Source of the DNA: an uncultured Pseudomonadota bacterium
Lineage (GTDB): Bacteria > Pseudomonadota > Gammaproteobacteria > Burkholderiales > Usitatibacteraceae
Assembly: GCA_946885905.1 (NCBI GenBank)
Contig: CAMPHL010000129.1
Span: forward strand, 1-7,161
Direction of reading: 5' to 3'
DNA: 7,161 bases
Shown piece after piece: positions 6,613 through 7,161 of the stretch. Position 1 is the first letter of the stretch. Each line of letters begins with the position of its first letter. The notes under the pieces are model-generated. The model was not told the origin of the DNA. It did no database searches and saw only the letters and a list, made by a program, of their open reading frames with translations. Both the position numbers and the translations under genes were made by a program.

Positions 6613-7161
6613 CCCGCTGTCCGCCTGGCGCGCAAGCCGCTCGCACTCGCGATCGCCCTGCTCGGCGCCGCCCCCGCCCTCGCCCTCCAATTCGAGCTCG
6701 GTCCCGAAGCGAAGCTCACGGTGGACACGACCCTGAGCTACGGCTATTCGGCTCGCGCCTCCAGCCGCGACCCGTCGCTCATCGGGCAGGCCAACGGCGG
6801 CACGAGCCGCTCGGTGAACGAGGACGACGGCAACCTGAACTTCGACAAGGGCGATCCCTTCGCCAACGTGGTGAAGGCCACGGTCGACGCCGAGCTCAGG
6901 TGGCGCAACTTCGGCTTCTTCGGCCGCGGCACCGCCTACCACGACTTCGAGCTGCACGACAGCGACAAGCTGGGCCCGACCGGGCGCGACCGCCTGGGCG
7001 AGGACATCGTCGGCCTCGACGGCTTCTTCTTCGCCAACTTCAACCTGGGCGAGCGCGACCTGCGCCTGCGCCTCGGGCGCCAGGTCATCAGCTGGGGCGA
7101 GAGCACGTTCCTGCCCAACGGCATCAACGTGGTCAACCCGGTCGACCTCTCCAAGCTGCGC
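6607..7161 (+). CDS. DUF1302 family protein, probable outer-membrane beta-barrel (3' end outside window)
   Basis: The first 185 residues of a protein whose family is usually around 600 residues or more; the frame is open to the window edge. Residues 1-26 form a signal peptide: basic R6, R9, K10, a hydrophobic stretch at 11-22 and ALA at 24-26 before the likely cleavage site. The mature N-terminus has the DUF1302 pattern: [12 protein letters not shown] at 54-65, [11 protein letters not shown] at 73-83, [10 protein letters not shown] at 99-108, then [13 protein letters not shown] at 154-166 and [15 protein letters not shown] at 171-185. ATG 6607 is chosen because AGGAGA at 6593-6598 lies 8 nt upstream and the earlier ATG at 6587 is out of frame. 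DUF1302 proteins are predicted outer-membrane proteins of unknown function, often encoded with DUF1329 and RND-type genes near lipid or steroid catabolism genes. Its position here fits a role in handling hydrophobic substrates, which is inference. Confidence 0.88.
   Translation, partial: MTPAVRLARKPLALAIALLGAAPALALQFELGPEAKLTVDTTLSYGYSARASSRDPSLIGQANGGTSRSVNEDDGNLNFDKGDPFANVVKATVDAELRWRNFGFFGRGTAYHDFELHDSDKLGPTGRDRLGEDIVGLDGFFFANFNLGERDLRLRLGRQVISWGESTFLPNGINVVNPVDLSKLR

Overview
The window is strongly GC-rich, with G or C at most third codon positions, and all recognisable genes lie on the + strand. The dehydrogenase/hydratase, thiolase and DUF1302 protein have the sequence style of betaproteobacterial homologues (Burkholderiales or a related order). 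That placement is an inference from protein style. I see no mobile element, tRNA, rRNA, CRISPR array or other sign of recent transfer.

Layout. (1) Positions 2-400: a YciA-type acyl-CoA thioesterase whose first few codons lie outside the window. (2) Positions 401-645: an intergenic region with a perfect 9-2-9 inverted repeat (552-571) that fits the PsrA-type TetR operator for fatty-acid degradation genes. (3) Positions 646-6488: a tightly packed four-gene cluster. It holds a bifunctional 3-hydroxyacyl-CoA dehydrogenase/enoyl-CoA hydratase with the FadN-type domain order, two DUF3592-type membrane proteins that look like tandem duplicates, and a FadA-type thiolase. The gaps are 1 nt, a 4-nt overlap and 11 nt, so the cluster is very likely one transcript. 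(4) Positions 6489-6606: a short AT-richer promoter-like region with a direct repeat and a duplicated translation-initiation segment. (5) Positions 6607-7161: the start of a DUF1302 family protein, cut by the window end.

How the genes fit together. The dehydrogenase/hydratase and the thiolase supply the last three steps of each beta-oxidation cycle. The thioesterase can release free CoA from acyl-CoAs. The putative operator suggests derepression when long-chain acyl compounds are present. DUF1302 proteins are probable outer-membrane beta-barrels often found near lipid or steroid catabolism genes, so the region may combine envelope-level handling of a lipid substrate with its breakdown.

The least explained part is the pair of uncharacterised inner-membrane proteins between the two beta-oxidation enzymes. 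The second carries a predicted cytosolic beta-sandwich domain, a linker with a PxQR repeat and an extra C-terminal membrane helix. This is the best candidate for undescribed biology here: a possible membrane anchor, lipid sensor or transport partner for the beta-oxidation complex.
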